A stretch of 64,000 nucleotides of DNA, from assembly GCA_012274445.1 (NCBI GenBank), contig JAAROD010000080.1:682001-746000 (forward strand), read 5' to 3'. Source of the stretch: Sclerotiophoma versabilis (taxonomy: Eukaryota > Ascomycota > Dothideomycetes > Pleosporales > Didymellaceae). A program made the position numbers and the translations under genes. The notes beneath the pieces are model-generated. The model saw only the letters and a program-made list of their open reading frames with translations. It was not told where the DNA came from and ran no database searches. Shown in pieces: positions 1 through 10,968 of this stretch (position 1 is its first letter; each line of letters starts with the position of its first letter).

Positions 1-508
1 AAGGAGAGAGGAGCCTGGGGCTCCTCTCGATGCTTTGTCGAATATCTCAAAGTCAAACATCTCTTTCGATTCGCTTCCGCGGAACCATGTCCACTTCAGT
101 TGTCCAATGGCCTCGGATATGGGGAATAAGAGGGCTGCCGCGGCAAGCTTCGAGAGGACGTTGTGAGCTGTAAGAGCAATCGACCGCTGGCTTAGAGGCT
201 GATTTTTACAGTACAGCAGCATAACGACAATTGCGCTCTAGAGACCACTTGTCAGCTTATTGATCTAAACAGATGCTTGTGAATTGACTGCTCACCATAC
301 AAGCAGCGCTTACGACCCAGCTGTTGATTTCAAACAACCATCGCTTAAGGAAAATTTGAGAAGCATTGTAGTTTGCTAACTTTCTCTCAATGCGCTGAAG
401 GATGTCAAGCGATTGAGTTTGTTGAACCGATGCTCGATAGGATGGAGGTTCTTCGTAACGGTGGGAGCTCATCTGACGTAGTATGGGTGGCGGATCGATA
501 TGGCCCAT
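1..508 (-). CDS. DUF3176 membrane protein, 5' part, cut by the window edge
   Basis: This is the N-terminal part of a gene on the minus strand that leaves the window at position 1. Exon 1 runs from ATG 508 to 296. A 58-nt intron occupies 295-238 (donor GTGAGC, acceptor CTCTAG), and exon 2 runs from 237 to the edge. Splicing keeps one frame: a helix ending SWVVSAACM, a second hydrophobic stretch, then SEAIGQLKWTWF and FDFEIFDKASRG. The last two strings match the core of the complete DUF3176 protein at 3611-6067 (SEALGQLKWSWF, WDFEIFDNASRG), so family membership is seen directly. DUF3176 proteins are fungal multi-pass membrane proteins of unknown function. The two genes are paralogues about 3 kb apart. 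The Pro-rich N-terminal tail of the other copy is much shorter here. Confidence 0.85.
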
Positions 509-2753
509 CGCACAGTTATGAAAACGACCTCAGGGCGACGTGACCGGATTGTTCGCTCGGATTGGACGGTGGACAGCTTTTGGGACACCAGCGAAACTGC
601 CCACTGGTAGCAGACAGGATATGGTCGCAAACTCCATCGTGTCTATGATCCTCAACATCTTACGAATACAGCGAGGAGAGAGTCGCCAGCTCAGGGATGT
701 GGCTTTGCGGCGCCGCCTCAAGTGTGGAAGAATGTAAGAGTTACTCAGTTGACCTGTCGCGGGCAGTCGTTAAACGCCGAGCTGTTGACGCTGCACGACC
801 ATGAAGGCTACAAGGCGGCCGCTAGCGGTAGCGCTGCGGCACAGTAAGCGACAAGGCGCTACCAGTGACAGCCACTGTATTAACGCCGGAAAAGTGTTTC
901 AAGAAGAGAGCGTGTCTTTAACAAGCGGGAGAAATGAAGACAAATCCGGTTGTTGAAATGCTTTTCAGTCATTCTTCACTAGAAGTAGTGATGCCAGTGT
1001 ATAGGCCAGCAAAGCAATCTGATTTGGCGATAGGAGCTAGTTAGTAAGCAGGCAGCATTACCGCAAAATCACTGTAAATAGAAAAGATGTGACCGTAAAC
1101 TGTTGAACTGTTATACAGAAACCCTAGAAACCCCCTGAAAACTAGTCCTTAGCCTCCTCCTCCTCCTCCTCCTCCTCCTCCTCCTCCTCCTTATCTACTA
1201 GAATCGCAATCTCGTCTCTAAGGCTGCAGAGGGCCTGCGAAATCTTGCAGAGGGCGCAGCAGCAGTAGCAGGCGGCAGCAGGGCAGTGTAGACTGTTAGA
1301 ATAGCTGCAAAACCTACGCTACAGCGCGCACAGACGGAAAACAACACATTTGCAGGGCGACAGCAGATGCTACAGAGGTTAGTTTTCAGGGAGAGAAAAA
1401 GAATAATGTAGCGGCAGTTTTAACAAGTAGAACGGTGGTAATTTCACGGGGCGCAGGGGGCTATCGGGCAAGTTGAGATTTTGTGTTTATAATATAGGTT
1501 AGTGGCTGTCAGATAAGATACTCGTTAGGATATCGATGAAGTCTTCAGACCGGCGCTATTCGATATGTTTGTGACTAGTCCATCAACTTATCTTCAAGCT
1601 AGCATCCAAATGCGATTGTCAAATCGATTCTGTACACGTGTATACACTACCCCTGGCGACGGCATAATCATGCATCTGTTACGGAACGACTGCACAATCG
1701 TCATTCATAGAACTTATTCGTTTGTATCGTGTCAAAGTTCTGGATCATCTCTACCGCGCACGGACGGTGCGCTCCAGCCTGTCCTTGTTCGCATCTTGAA
1801 CGACACGTGGTAGATTGAACGTATGCGGCTAGGGAAGCACAACCCATATTCTAACGGCTGCATTAACAATGACATTTTTCCACTGATGGACCACGGCCCC
1901 AACGTATTGCGTTCCTTCCCTCATCAAGACAGAGTTTATCGAACAGCGAATATCGAATAGAGTAACCGCTGATGTTGAATCACGTGTGCGGGTACAGTGT
2001 GACATGGCCGCGGTCAGGGCTGATTGGCGTAACCGCTCGCTCCTCCATGGCCAATCACTTCGACTCCAGCAAGGCTGCAAGAACATCGCCAAGCCACATG
2101 ATGCAGAATAATCCTGGTGATTGGTTAGCGGTTGGTCTTCAGATGCAAAGCTTTGGGAAATTACAGGACGGAAATCGAGCTCGAGACTTTATCACTCACC
2201 AGTGTTGCCTTGCAAGAAGCCCTGAAAGCGCTTGCGGATGTGACTGCTCACTGTGATGAAATTCCTAACAGCAATCCGCCCATTGCGAAGCGACATCGCA
2301 CCTCCATAACCCGCAGTCTAACGCTTTTGACTGCCGACTCCTCAGTCCCTGTGTTTCAGGCTGCTGAACCTGCGACCGTATGACTATGCTTTCACATCCA
2401 CCTTCCAATGGTAGCGCTGGTTTATTGCAAGAGCAACAATGTGCATGCACGTTCGGGATGCTCGGAGAACGTGCGTGGCTTCGAAAGCGTTTATGGCGAC
2501 AGAGGTAGCACAGTCCGAAGCGCCAGTGGAGGGACGGTGGAAACGAGCATGTTGTATAATGCACTTCAGTCGATCCAGGCTGGTACCATGTTGGAGGATA
2601 AAGGTGTTGTCCCTGCCACTTTGACCGTCGCACTTCTTATCGAACACCCACAAGAGTCTCAACCTTCAATTACGCTACCTTACCTTGTATTCCGCAACAC
2701 CCTATCTGCTTCTCGAAACTTCCCACGGGCGTTGGTGTTATATTGCATCCATC
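509..2753. other. Intergenic region without a supported gene
   Basis: I found no spliced or unspliced reading frame here with recognisable protein character; the open frames are short and unrelated to any family I know. The one clear structure is a (CCT)n tract at about 1152-1190. The 1.5-2.75 kb part is presumably promoter and upstream sequence of the repeat-protein gene that starts at 2754. Confidence 0.5.
1152..1190. repeat. (CCT)n trinucleotide microsatellite
   Basis: About a dozen uninterrupted CCT units in non-coding sequence, likely length-polymorphic between isolates. Confidence 0.9.
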
Positions 2754-3381
2754 ATGCATTCAAACATCTTCCTTCTCTTTGTATCCTTGTACCTTTTTGC
2801 AACTGTAACAGCTCTTGCATTCAAATCCGTGTGTTACTGCGAACCCTAAACCACCTGATAATAAATCCTAACCTTCATTCCAGATTGCTTCGGAAGATGC
2901 TTCATCCATACATAAGCATGATGTTCGAGCCATCGCTGGCCAGGTGTACCACAACGTTCAGCGACACATTGGTGAAGCGGTTGCGCCAGTGTCTGTAACG
3001 GCAACAACGAAACTTAATATCGAGTCTGTGGACTTGTCTGAAAGCGATATTGATAAGAGGACAAAGACACGAGGGAAAGGAGGGGCTAGCAAGAGGTCCA
3101 ATATCCTCGAAGAGCGAGCGAAGACGCGGGGAGGAGGAGGTGCTGGCAAGAGAGCCGAGGACTTGAAGGCACGCACCAAAATAGGACTCAAAGTAGATGT
3201 TGGCAGAAGGTCTGTTGAACTTAAGGAGCGGACGAAAACACGACCCAACGGAGGCGCTGGCAGAAGGTCCGTTATCCTTGAGGAGCGGACAAAAACTCGT
3301 GGGAATGGAGGTGCAAGCAAGAGGTCTGATACTCTGGAGGTGCGGACAAAGACACGAGGAGATGGAGGTGCTGGCAGATAA
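2754..3381 (+). CDS. Secreted tandem-repeat protein with Kex2-type sites (KEP/RiPP-like precursor)
   Basis: Two exons give 190 residues: 2754-2828 and 2884-3381. They are split by a 55-nt phase-0 intron with donor GTGTGT, branch CTAAC at 2868-2872 and acceptor CCAG. Exon 1 is a textbook signal peptide: a charged start, a hydrophobic core (IFLLFVSLYLFATVTA) and an ALA cleavage site before FKS. Residues 26-82 form a propeptide. From residue 83 there are five and a half copies of a 19-residue unit built on RTKTRGxGGAG(K/R)RS. Dibasic pairs lie at 83-84, 95-96, 114-115, 133-134, 152-153 and 171-172, so from 95 on they are spaced exactly 19 apart. Cutting after each would release similar 17-residue peptides such as SVELKERTKTRPNGGAG. 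Secretion plus spaced Kex2 sites defines fungal Kex2-processed repeat proteins, the class that includes pheromone-, hydrophobin-like- and dikaritin-type precursors. No cysteine and no tyrosine lie in the repeats, and no UstYa-type gene is nearby, so a cyclic RiPP is not indicated. The peptide function is unknown. Confidence 0.75.
3058..3378 (+). repeat. 57-bp in-frame tandem repeats
   Basis: About 5.6 copies of a 57-bp unit encode the 19-residue peptide repeats of the secreted protein. The third copy (residues 122-140) is the most diverged; the fourth to sixth are nearly alike. That pattern fits recent local unit duplication. Confidence 0.85.
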
Positions 3382-3610
3382 TGACCCTACGCGACGGACA
3401 GGGTATGCATAGAGCGGACGATGCTGACTGTGTAGTGCCGATCGATGCGGATATGATCATCCATTCATAAGAATTTGGAAGCTCTCGATCGGGGAACCAG
3501 ATTTATTTCCTTGTCAAGTGCCACGCTGCAGGATCGGCGGTGTTATTGTGGTTTGAATAGTCTCTTCGTAGCTTCAACCTTTTTCATTTAAGTGCTGACG
3601 TCTATGCTGT

Positions 3611-6067
3611 TCATATCCATCCTGGAGGAGGTTGATTGACGCGTGATCTGGGTGTGAACATATTTCCGGAGATACGCCAGCCCCCATTGGGCTGCAACTT
3701 TACTTTCATCTCTTTAGCCTTCGATCTCGGTGTTCCAGTGCTTCCAGACCTGGTGATCTTATTCTGCATCTCATCTGGTAGACCATAGAGGAGAGTCGCG
3801 TATGCCGAAGTCTTCCAGACACCAACGCGATCACGCTCATCTGCAGACTTTGCGATTGTGGCTGCAAGAAAGACCAAGGAGATACAAAGAAGACCAAGTG
3901 GTAGAGTGAGCCATTGCCAGCGAACCTCAACGTAGTTCTCTCTGCTGAATGCGTCACCGCGTATCATCTCTTTCCTATCTGATGATCGCATCACATTAGT
4001 AATGGAAGCTGCCAATCTCTCCATGTGTCGGGTCAAGTTGTTGGGAACTTGCCATGGGTTAAAGTCTAAGGTCCTGGTCCACGGGCCATTTGCATAGTTC
4101 TTGTATCGAAGCAAAGGTTCAGCTGTTTTGTTCTCAGCCGTGTAAAAGGATGGGAAGAAGTCGTCAAATATCGTCATCACCGACTGCAGCGTTATGTTAT
4201 TGAGTCCATAGGTCGGCCCCGAAGGAGATGGATTGAGGGTAACGTTGGATGCATAGTCCAATGTAAGTCCGGTCTCTGTCTCCCAAGCTCGCCATGGCCA
4301 TGGAATCGGCTCATGGGTGGTATCCCAGAACTCGGAGGTGACGTTCTCGCTATAGATACCCCATGCATAAGATGAGCTTACAGTCTGGACGCACCAAGAC
4401 AATATACATTCGTGGACCTTCGGAGCTTCGTTCAAGTAAATGCTTTCAAGGCCGTTGGTGACAGAGGAAACAAGAGCGTCGAGGAGTGGATTTTGAACTG
4501 ATTTGAATCTTACAGATCCCTCCCCATAAAATGGCTCCTTGGTGTCGAAATCGGTAAGAGGAATGGCGCGCGTCAATAGTGATTCCCCAAAGGTGCCATT
4601 TTCCCCAGCATTGTCAACAATGTAACCCGACAATAGAGTCGGAGCTTCACTGGTCGCATTAAGAAAATAGCCACATACTGTTCCATTCTGGTAGGGATCA
4701 TCGGAGATTGGGCCAGTCCAGTTGGCACTCCAGTCAATTGTAGTGCTCAAGCAGTTGTAAGTGATGTCCAGAATTTCGGACACTTCCTCACAGCGACTGC
4801 ATACAGCAAGTGTTTCGTATTCCGGCCAGGTACAGTTACTTGTAGGGCATGACAAGGGAACATCGGGTCTTGTTCCGTTGCCAAACAACACAGGTTCCGA
4901 TCCATTGCCGTAAAAATATCCTTGAACGATAGGACGCAGCGCTGGATCGTAGACCAGTTGCTCCTCATGTTGGAAGAACTCAGGAACAGAGTATGGCTCG
5001 TAGTAGACGATCCTAGGAATGGCGCTGAAGACATCGTTTCGTAATGTCCATCGTTCTGGAAAGTCGACTACTTGCTGGAAGAATGGATCGAGCGCAAGCG
5101 AACACAACATGATCATAGCGCCTATTGCTGCTAGAGCTCTTCCTTTGGTTCGAAGCAACAACAACATTGACCCCCAAGGGCCTCGAGAGGCGTTGTCAAA
5201 TATTTCAAAGTCCCACATTTGCTTCGAGTGCTCAAGAAACCAGCTCCATTTGAGCTGTCCGAGAGCTTCTGAGACGGGAAGTATGAGCGCAGCACCTGCC
5301 ATCTTAGACAAGATAGATATATATGTGTTCAAGGTCAAGTGGGTTTTCTCGGCGATCGTCCACTTGGACAGCGACTCGTTCCTCAAGTAGATAAGTACGC
5401 CGATGACTGCGCCCATGCAGATGGCACTGAACAACCAGCTTAGTATTTCCAGCAGCCACCTCTTGATGATGTTACCTGACGCACTGTACCTCCAGAGCTT
5501 TTCTTCGATGCGTTGGGCGATGTTGAAAGTTGGACCAGACGGTTCGTTGACTGGTGGTGTGACTTCGATAGAAGGGGGTTTGGGAAGGCCATTCGTTATG
5601 CCAAGCCCAGGTGGAGTAACACTGATAGGTGTCTTTTCAGTGGCAGGCGGCTTCTCAATAAGGTGAGGTATCTGCAAGGTCGGCTTGCCAGAAAGGCGAA
5701 CGCGGGGAAGTCGCGTGGGAAAGAAGTGAAGATTGGGCCGAGGAGACATCCGATGCTGAATCTCGGGGGGTGATTCGGGAATAGGCCACACAGTTGAGCG
5801 GTTGCTCGAGGTCTGGATAGTGGTTGTGGGGCTCGTCGCCACCGGACTGACCCCAGGTGCAATCGGATAGGAAGGGCTTGAAGGCGCTGGTTGGCCGTGC
5901 GTAAGGACTTCTGGCGTGGTAGGCGTTGTCGGTGTTGTTCCATAAGTCTTGGGTGCCTTCCGCTCGTCGTGTGTCTCGAGGAAGATAGGAATACCTGGAA
6001 ATGATGGCCATTGCTTTCCGTTGAGAGAGGTCGAGGGCTGCCCCGGCGCTGACATCGGATAAGGCAT
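3611..6067 (-). CDS. DUF3176 multi-pass membrane protein
   Basis: A single-exon gene of 818 residues. Residues 1-180 are Pro/Ser/Thr-rich and look disordered. Three hydrophobic segments follow at about 203-227 (ILSWLFSAICMGAVIGVLIY), 245-268 and 308-333 (GAMIMLCSLALDPFFQQVV). Between the last two is the family core SEALGQLKWSWF...FDNASRGPWGSMLLLLR. A long, probably extracellular loop of about 390 residues holds many N-glycosylation sequons and a Cys cluster near CPTSNCTWPEYETLAVCSRC. A last membrane helix (LPLGLLCISLVFLAATIA) lies near residue 735, before a basic tail. This order is the standard layout of DUF3176 proteins; their function is not known. The gene converges on the repeat-protein gene, with 229 bp between the stops. 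Confidence 0.93.
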   Translation of the reverse strand: MPYPMSAPGQPSTSLNGKQWPSFPGIPIFLETHDERKAPKTYGTTPTTPTTPEVLTHGQPAPSSPSYPIAPGVSPVATSPTTTIQTSSNRSTVWPIPESPPEIQHRMSPRPNLHFFPTRLPRVRLSGKPTLQIPHLIEKPPATEKTPISVTPPGLGITNGLPKPPSIEVTPPVNEPSGPTFNIAQRIEEKLWRYSASGNIIKRWLLEILSWLFSAICMGAVIGVLIYLRNESLSKWTIAEKTHLTLNTYISILSKMAGAALILPVSEALGQLKWSWFLEHSKQMWDFEIFDNASRGPWGSMLLLLRTKGRALAAIGAMIMLCSLALDPFFQQVVDFPERWTLRNDVFSAIPRIVYYEPYSVPEFFQHEEQLVYDPALRPIVQGYFYGNGSEPVLFGNGTRPDVPLSCPTSNCTWPEYETLAVCSRCEEVSEILDITYNCLSTTIDWSANWTGPISDDPYQNGTVCGYFLNATSEAPTLLSGYIVDNAGENGTFGESLLTRAIPLTDFDTKEPFYGEGSVRFKSVQNPLLDALVSSVTNGLESIYLNEAPKVHECILSWCVQTVSSSYAWGIYSENVTSEFWDTTHEPIPWPWRAWETETGLTLDYASNVTLNPSPSGPTYGLNNITLQSVMTIFDDFFPSFYTAENKTAEPLLRYKNYANGPWTRTLDFNPWQVPNNLTRHMERLAASITNVMRSSDRKEMIRGDAFSRENYVEVRWQWLTLPLGLLCISLVFLAATIAKSADERDRVGVWKTSAYATLLYGLPDEMQNKITRSGSTGTPRSKAKEMKVKLQPNGGWRISGNMFTPRSRVNQPPPGWI

Positions 6068-8819
6068 GACAGTGAATGTGAGTGCTGGTATAACAGCTGC
6101 AGAAAATAGTTGCCGAAAAAATTGTATCTCCCAAAGACAGAAGGTCGGAATAGTAGCAGGGCTGGAGAGATGCGGTCACAGTCTACCTCTGTACCTACAT
6201 CGTGGTATTATCATGCATGCTCTAACATAAGTCTCTATAGCCGGATACATGCAATGCAGCTCGATGAAACGGTAAGACCAGTTCTTACTGGAGGTCTCCA
6301 CGCCAACTGTGCCTTCTGTTCGAGAGTTGGTGCATTACCAACACCATGGACCATTCACCTCACGGTTTAAGCGCAACAGGTGCTCCCAGCCACTAGCAGA
6401 ACGTGGCAAACTGCGCCAAGAAAGGCGGCTGAGTGTTGGTTTCTGCAAGCCTGCGTACGGCGTAGGTGTCGGCCGCTGTTGGGTTGAGTCACCAGTGAGG
6501 GCCAAGCCGTACAGAGATGAGGTATAGCCGCTGTCTGACCAGATGGCCAACATAGTGTGGTGTGTAGCCGCCGGAAGAAAGACATCATATGCGAGTGTAT
6601 ATATAATTAGCACTCGGCCCCCATATGGGGCAAAGCGTGGAGGATGACATTGCGGCACAGTATATAAGCGCTCCCAGCCTCATGCTTTCGAGCCTCAGGA
6701 AGCAGGATGTAATAAGAGGTGTCCAAGCTCGCAGGGATCCGGAGAAAGTGCTGCTATAACATGCGACTAACCGATATGCTTTGCAAGTGCCTTTCAGCGC
6801 GTCATTACGGTGTTGCGCGCTTCGATAATGATGAGAGTGTGGTGCGGAGACATGTTAGGCTTATGCGGCGTTGACGCGACTGGACGCAAACTGCCAGTCG
6901 CCTTATTTTAGACTTCAACCGAATTAAGCGCAAGCGCAAGCGCAATCGATAAGATTACGATAATACACCTGCATCGATAGCCTTCATGCTGCACTCAGGT
7001 ATTCGTCGTGTAGCTTTTTGCAATTATGAACAATCTCCGCTGTTAAAACTTGCGTACGAAACTTACATGGCATCAGAGCATTCCCAAAGTCTTCCAGCCC
7101 ACATTGCTCCTCTTTCACCGCCATGCGGACCGACCCTTGATCCGTCGCATTCGAAGCGCTATGGCTTACTGTAAATGCTTCCATTCGTTATTATAATCTG
7201 ACTGCCACGTGTATACATGTTTGCGTCGACTCCAACACTTACGGCACCTCCAGGGCGGCTACGCTAGGCTTCTTACGATCGCTCTGCACATCTGCTTGGC
7301 TTGACGGTCGGCAACTGTGGTTTTGGGAAGGGTGCCACCTGCACATCATTCGTTCGTCGATTACTCATGTTCGCTTTGCTGGGACCAGGCCTGTTTCGTT
7401 TTGTTATGCTCCGCTGTAGTGGGTGCCTTATCTGTCAGCAGTGGTTTTGTCAAACTTTGGACATTTCACGTCGTTGTACGGTAAGCAGATATCATCCGTT
7501 TCATCGCATTTCGGAGGGTATCTTTGATTAGAGCTAGGCTTATCATGCGATTATCGAGCTTGTTTGCTCGAAAAATGTCTATTCAGAAACGCAGTGCTCT
7601 GCAAGCTCTCAAACCAAAGATCGGATGCAACGTAATCTGGGAAAAGACATTGTAGTGTTTCTCAGCTTTAGCGAGGTGAAATACATTGGGCCATTACTTA
7701 CCAATCTAGTTTCCATCATGGTCTTGCTCAAGTGTCCATTCTCCTTATCGGCCTGAAACCTGTGCGAGATAACCATATTGTGTTCGTTGAGCAGGCCGAG
7801 TACTACGTTTGTGCAGTGGCGTGAAAGTGTGCGTGTAAAGGCTACTCAGTAGTCTAAGGATGAAATAACGAAACCGCGGTATTCTTGTGACTGCCAATGG
7901 TAAACCTGGGGCGCTCAACCGCTTATGCTTCTACTCATGCTTCAGGGATTGCTCGCTGTTCACGCAGAACACAAGAAAATCGTTGGAATCTCCGGTCTCA
8001 GTCTAGTGTAGTATCATATCTGCAGCTCTGATCTGACTTGTTCAGTACGAGCAGCCACTATGATCTACCAGTGGAAGATACCTGCTTGCTATAAGTACTG
8101 CTTGTAAAGCTCTAGCTTGTGCCGAAACTCATCGACCGAGTCAGTACTGACATTCCTCTTACACACCTTCAAGCCGCCTACGACCTACATTTGTTCGGAT
8201 TTGACGAGCCTCTTGTATTGGTCGATAGATCTCACTCAGCCTTGTTCCTCAAGGGTGTACGGTGTTTTGGCGCTTTTGGTGTCTCTCAATTCCTATGGTA
8301 CACATGACAACAGCATTGAATTTGGACAACGCTGCTGTAGATTGTGCGTGTATCTCTGTAGATGATGACTACTATTTTACCACCCTTATTCATGCTGCAA
8401 CAACCTAGAACATTAACCTCAAAACCAGGGTCGTCATCAGCTCTGGTGTTTGTGTGAGCGACCAAGATGAAGTTCCAGTTGCGTATGTAACCTTTTGTAG
8501 CGTTCAACCGGTGCCGGTTGTTATTTGTAATGTCAACACGTGTCAGTGAGTACTATTGTTTGGATTGGTGTATTCAGACCTCCTGCCTGGGATAATCCGT
8601 TGGTACAATATCACAGGTCACGATTGAAGCCGAGAAGAACATCCTATTAAGCACAGTCGTATTGTCGTTTCGTATATTAAAAACATTTCCCTTACGAGCT
8701 TCACCAAAGACCAGAGAGTACTTTCGAGGTAAAGACCCCACCCAACATCTTTCATCATCGTTTGCAGTCTATAAGAATGGCTCAATACTTTCGACAAGCG
8801 CTTCGGCCGTGTGTGTAAG

Positions 8820-8863
8820 CAGCTGGCCGCTCATATCGGCGTTTAGACACAAGCGGCCAGCTG
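8820..8863. repeat. 12-bp perfect inverted repeat (hairpin)
   Basis: CAGCTGGCCGCT at 8820-8831 and its exact complement AGCGGCCAGCTG at 8852-8863 enclose a 20-nt loop. No T-run follows, so this is not a classic terminator. Its role is unknown. Confidence 0.7.
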
Positions 8864-9022
8864 ATGGTATACATCTTCCGATTGGCTTAACAGCATGCCC
8901 GAAACCCGTGGATCATTCTCTGTTTGAAGTTCGTTGGAAAAACTCGCCAGCCAAACCTTCATATTCCAAGCCTTCGTAGCTGCTGAACACGGATAATAGG
9001 ACCTTCAATGCTGAGAGGAAGG

Positions 9023-9038
9023 GGTCAACATGTTGACC
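9023..9038. repeat. 16-bp perfect palindrome
   Basis: GGTCAACATGTTGACC reads the same on both strands and is flanked by imperfect AAGG/CCTT arms. Such sites can bind dimeric transcription factors, but nothing here says which. Confidence 0.6.
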
Positions 9039-10065
9039 TTCCTTGAGGTGTCTTTCTTCGATTTCATGAAACTGTTGTAACAAACTTTAGAGGCCTACTT
9101 CATCATGTCAAGACAATCCCCGAGCAAAGAGATCTTGATGTGAACCGCGACCGGTTGTACTTAGTCGTTCGGAGCTCCATTGATCCAAGCATCCCGGCTC
9201 TTTCCCGCTCGAGAGAGTTAGCATCTGGATATCTCACAGGCATTCTCTGTCTGGATTGCCGCTACGCATAAATGTAGAACTTCCAGGGCTGCAGAGCGGT
9301 ATCGATGAGTATAGAATTTCCAATGGCCGAATACTAGATATATCGATGATGCAAAGCAGCGAGTGTGCTAGGTTTGCTACAGTGATTGCTCGCCCTACCA
9401 TGCGCTTAGAACTGACATGTTGCAAATCCATTTTCAGAATATGCCTATGGTTGTCCCATACGAGGAATTCGATCAATGCTTTAGCTTTAGCAGGTGCTGA
9501 AATGTATTGTATTAGAGACGACACGAGCGCTGATTCTGACTCGCGGCATGCTGGGTCCCCCAGGTCATACTTGTCATCTTTGCATTTATCGTTAAGCTGT
9601 TCCGAGTGAAGAGCGGTATTCAAGCAGGCGTGCATTTGCGTTTCGCGGTTTGAACAGCTCTTTGTTACTGACAAGCAGGCCTGTGCACTTCGTGCCGCTG
9701 CCTCCAGTTTTATCATAATTTGCAGAGACTCGTCCTGGGAACAAGATTGAATATGCCTGACAATGACTGCACGAAGGGTCGCTTTAGGGTGTAGGCCATT
9801 GACTGAATTGTCGACTCCTAACGCAAAGCCGGCGTCATAACCCAGTACACATCCGTATCGACGATCTACACTGCCTGGCTACCTCCTGCGTACTTGAGGT
9901 TGGAACTTTGTAGAGATTTGATTGGGTAGAGTAAGAGAGAAGGTTAGCGCATGAGTGGGACGGAACGTGCAGGTGATAGAAGGATAGCAAACGCAACGAG
10001 CAATACTCTGGATTGGAGAAGTAAGAAGCTGCGAAGAGCGTCCGAGTGTCAACCGGTATTGATAT

Positions 10066-10785
10066 TTAAGAAGTCTTTCTGTGTGGAAAGCGGAGGAAGG
10101 CAACATGCGTGTGTTCGGGCTTGCAGCCAAGTCGATTAATGGATTCGATGGGAGCGTACTGGCTGAGATCCTCAATCGTATTTCGGCCCTGCTCTTCAAA
10201 GCCGAGCTTCTTGTACAGTTGCACAGCGGGGTTATCGCTTGTGGTGTCCAGGTACACCAGTACTTGCTGTTCGTCTGCAAGCAAAGATGCCCATTTCACA
10301 AGTTGACTTGCTAGGCCTTTGCCACGATAGTCCGGGTGCGTTGCTAGATTCTCCAGAAGGAAGTGTTTTCTGCCTTGCAATGTTTCTTCTCTCAGTTGCC
10401 GCAATCCCAAGGTAAATGCCATGATGAGATCCTTATTGCTGCTTTCCGGTAGACTGCGCCTGTATGCTTCATCCTCAAACTGCTGACGTTCATCGCGGTC
10501 CCGTTTCGACTCGTCCACAGCACTCAACTCTGGATCCACAGGCATCGTCCATTGCGCAACAGCTGCAACTTCATGTGTCTCCAAATGACGCGCCACGACG
10601 TACCTTGTCCTCCCTTCTACCATCTGCTCAGCAATGCGGGGTACCATAGACGCCGCCAACTGAGCTGGATCCACTTGGCCAAATTGCAGACGAGTGAAAG
10701 GCGAGACCCAAGAGAGCACGAAGAGTGATGCTATCGCTCCAGCATCTGCTGGTGTTGCTTCTAAGATCTCGAAACGCGTCGCCAT
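10066..10785 (-). CDS. GNAT-family N-acetyltransferase
   Basis: A single exon of 239 residues from an ATG at 10785 (MATRFEILEATPADAGAIAS). The N-terminal strand-helix pattern and the acetyl-CoA loop LENLATHPDYRGKGLASQLV (about residues 145-164, R-G-K-G-L-A core) identify the GNAT fold. A C-terminal strand-helix pair follows (VYLDTTSDNPAVQLYKKLGF), where the Y-x-K-x-G-F end is typical of motif B. Fungal GNATs of this size acetylate small amines, amino acids or antibiotics. The substrate cannot be read from sequence. The region between residues 40 and 140 contains an acidic/basic insertion common in fungal members. Confidence 0.9.
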   Translation of the reverse strand: MATRFEILEATPADAGAIASLFVLSWVSPFTRLQFGQVDPAQLAASMVPRIAEQMVEGRTRYVVARHLETHEVAAVAQWTMPVDPELSAVDESKRDRDERQQFEDEAYRRSLPESSNKDLIMAFTLGLRQLREETLQGRKHFLLENLATHPDYRGKGLASQLVKWASLLADEQQVLVYLDTTSDNPAVQLYKKLGFEEQGRNTIEDLSQYAPIESINRLGCKPEHTHVAFLRFPHRKTS

Positions 10786-10968
10786 CTTCGACTGTGTGAA
10801 TGTGATTGCATGTCCTGACCGCAGTTCTCCAGACGGTTTACGGACAGCCTAAGTGGGTCCCTCTATCTTAGCGTATGTCAGCACAATTGAGGGAAGCTGG
10901 CGCTCGTAAGCTATTGAAGCTGCCAAAAGTATGTTATGCTCAAAAAATGTGTATTCCTCTAGGTATGA

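Larger units (their letters stand above)
6068..10065. other. 4-kb region without a convincing gene
   Basis: The longest open frame is on minus at 9234-9716 (160 codons, Cys-rich, no ATG-anchored family match, no coherent splice partners found). Another is on plus at 8662-8979. I recognise neither and would not call them genes. TATA-like sequences occur near 6598 and 6661. A short (AAGCGC)n run lies near 6926-6945, and two inverted repeats are listed separately. This could be the remains of an older gene or a long regulatory spacer. Confidence 0.45.

Noticed and set aside
2408..2998. 196-codon plus-strand frame overlapping the start of the repeat-protein gene
   Set aside because: It lies in another frame over the signal-peptide exon and intron and lacks family features; the spliced gene explains the region better.
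2754..3381. Dikaritin-type cyclic RiPP precursor
   Set aside because: Repeats lack Tyr and other cyclisable residues, and no DUF3328/UstYa or tyrosinase gene is in the window; kept as a Kex2-processed repeat protein only.
9234..9716. 160-codon minus frame, Cys-rich
   Set aside because: No recognisable domain, no splice partners and an uncertain start; possibly the end of a decayed regulator, but not supportable.
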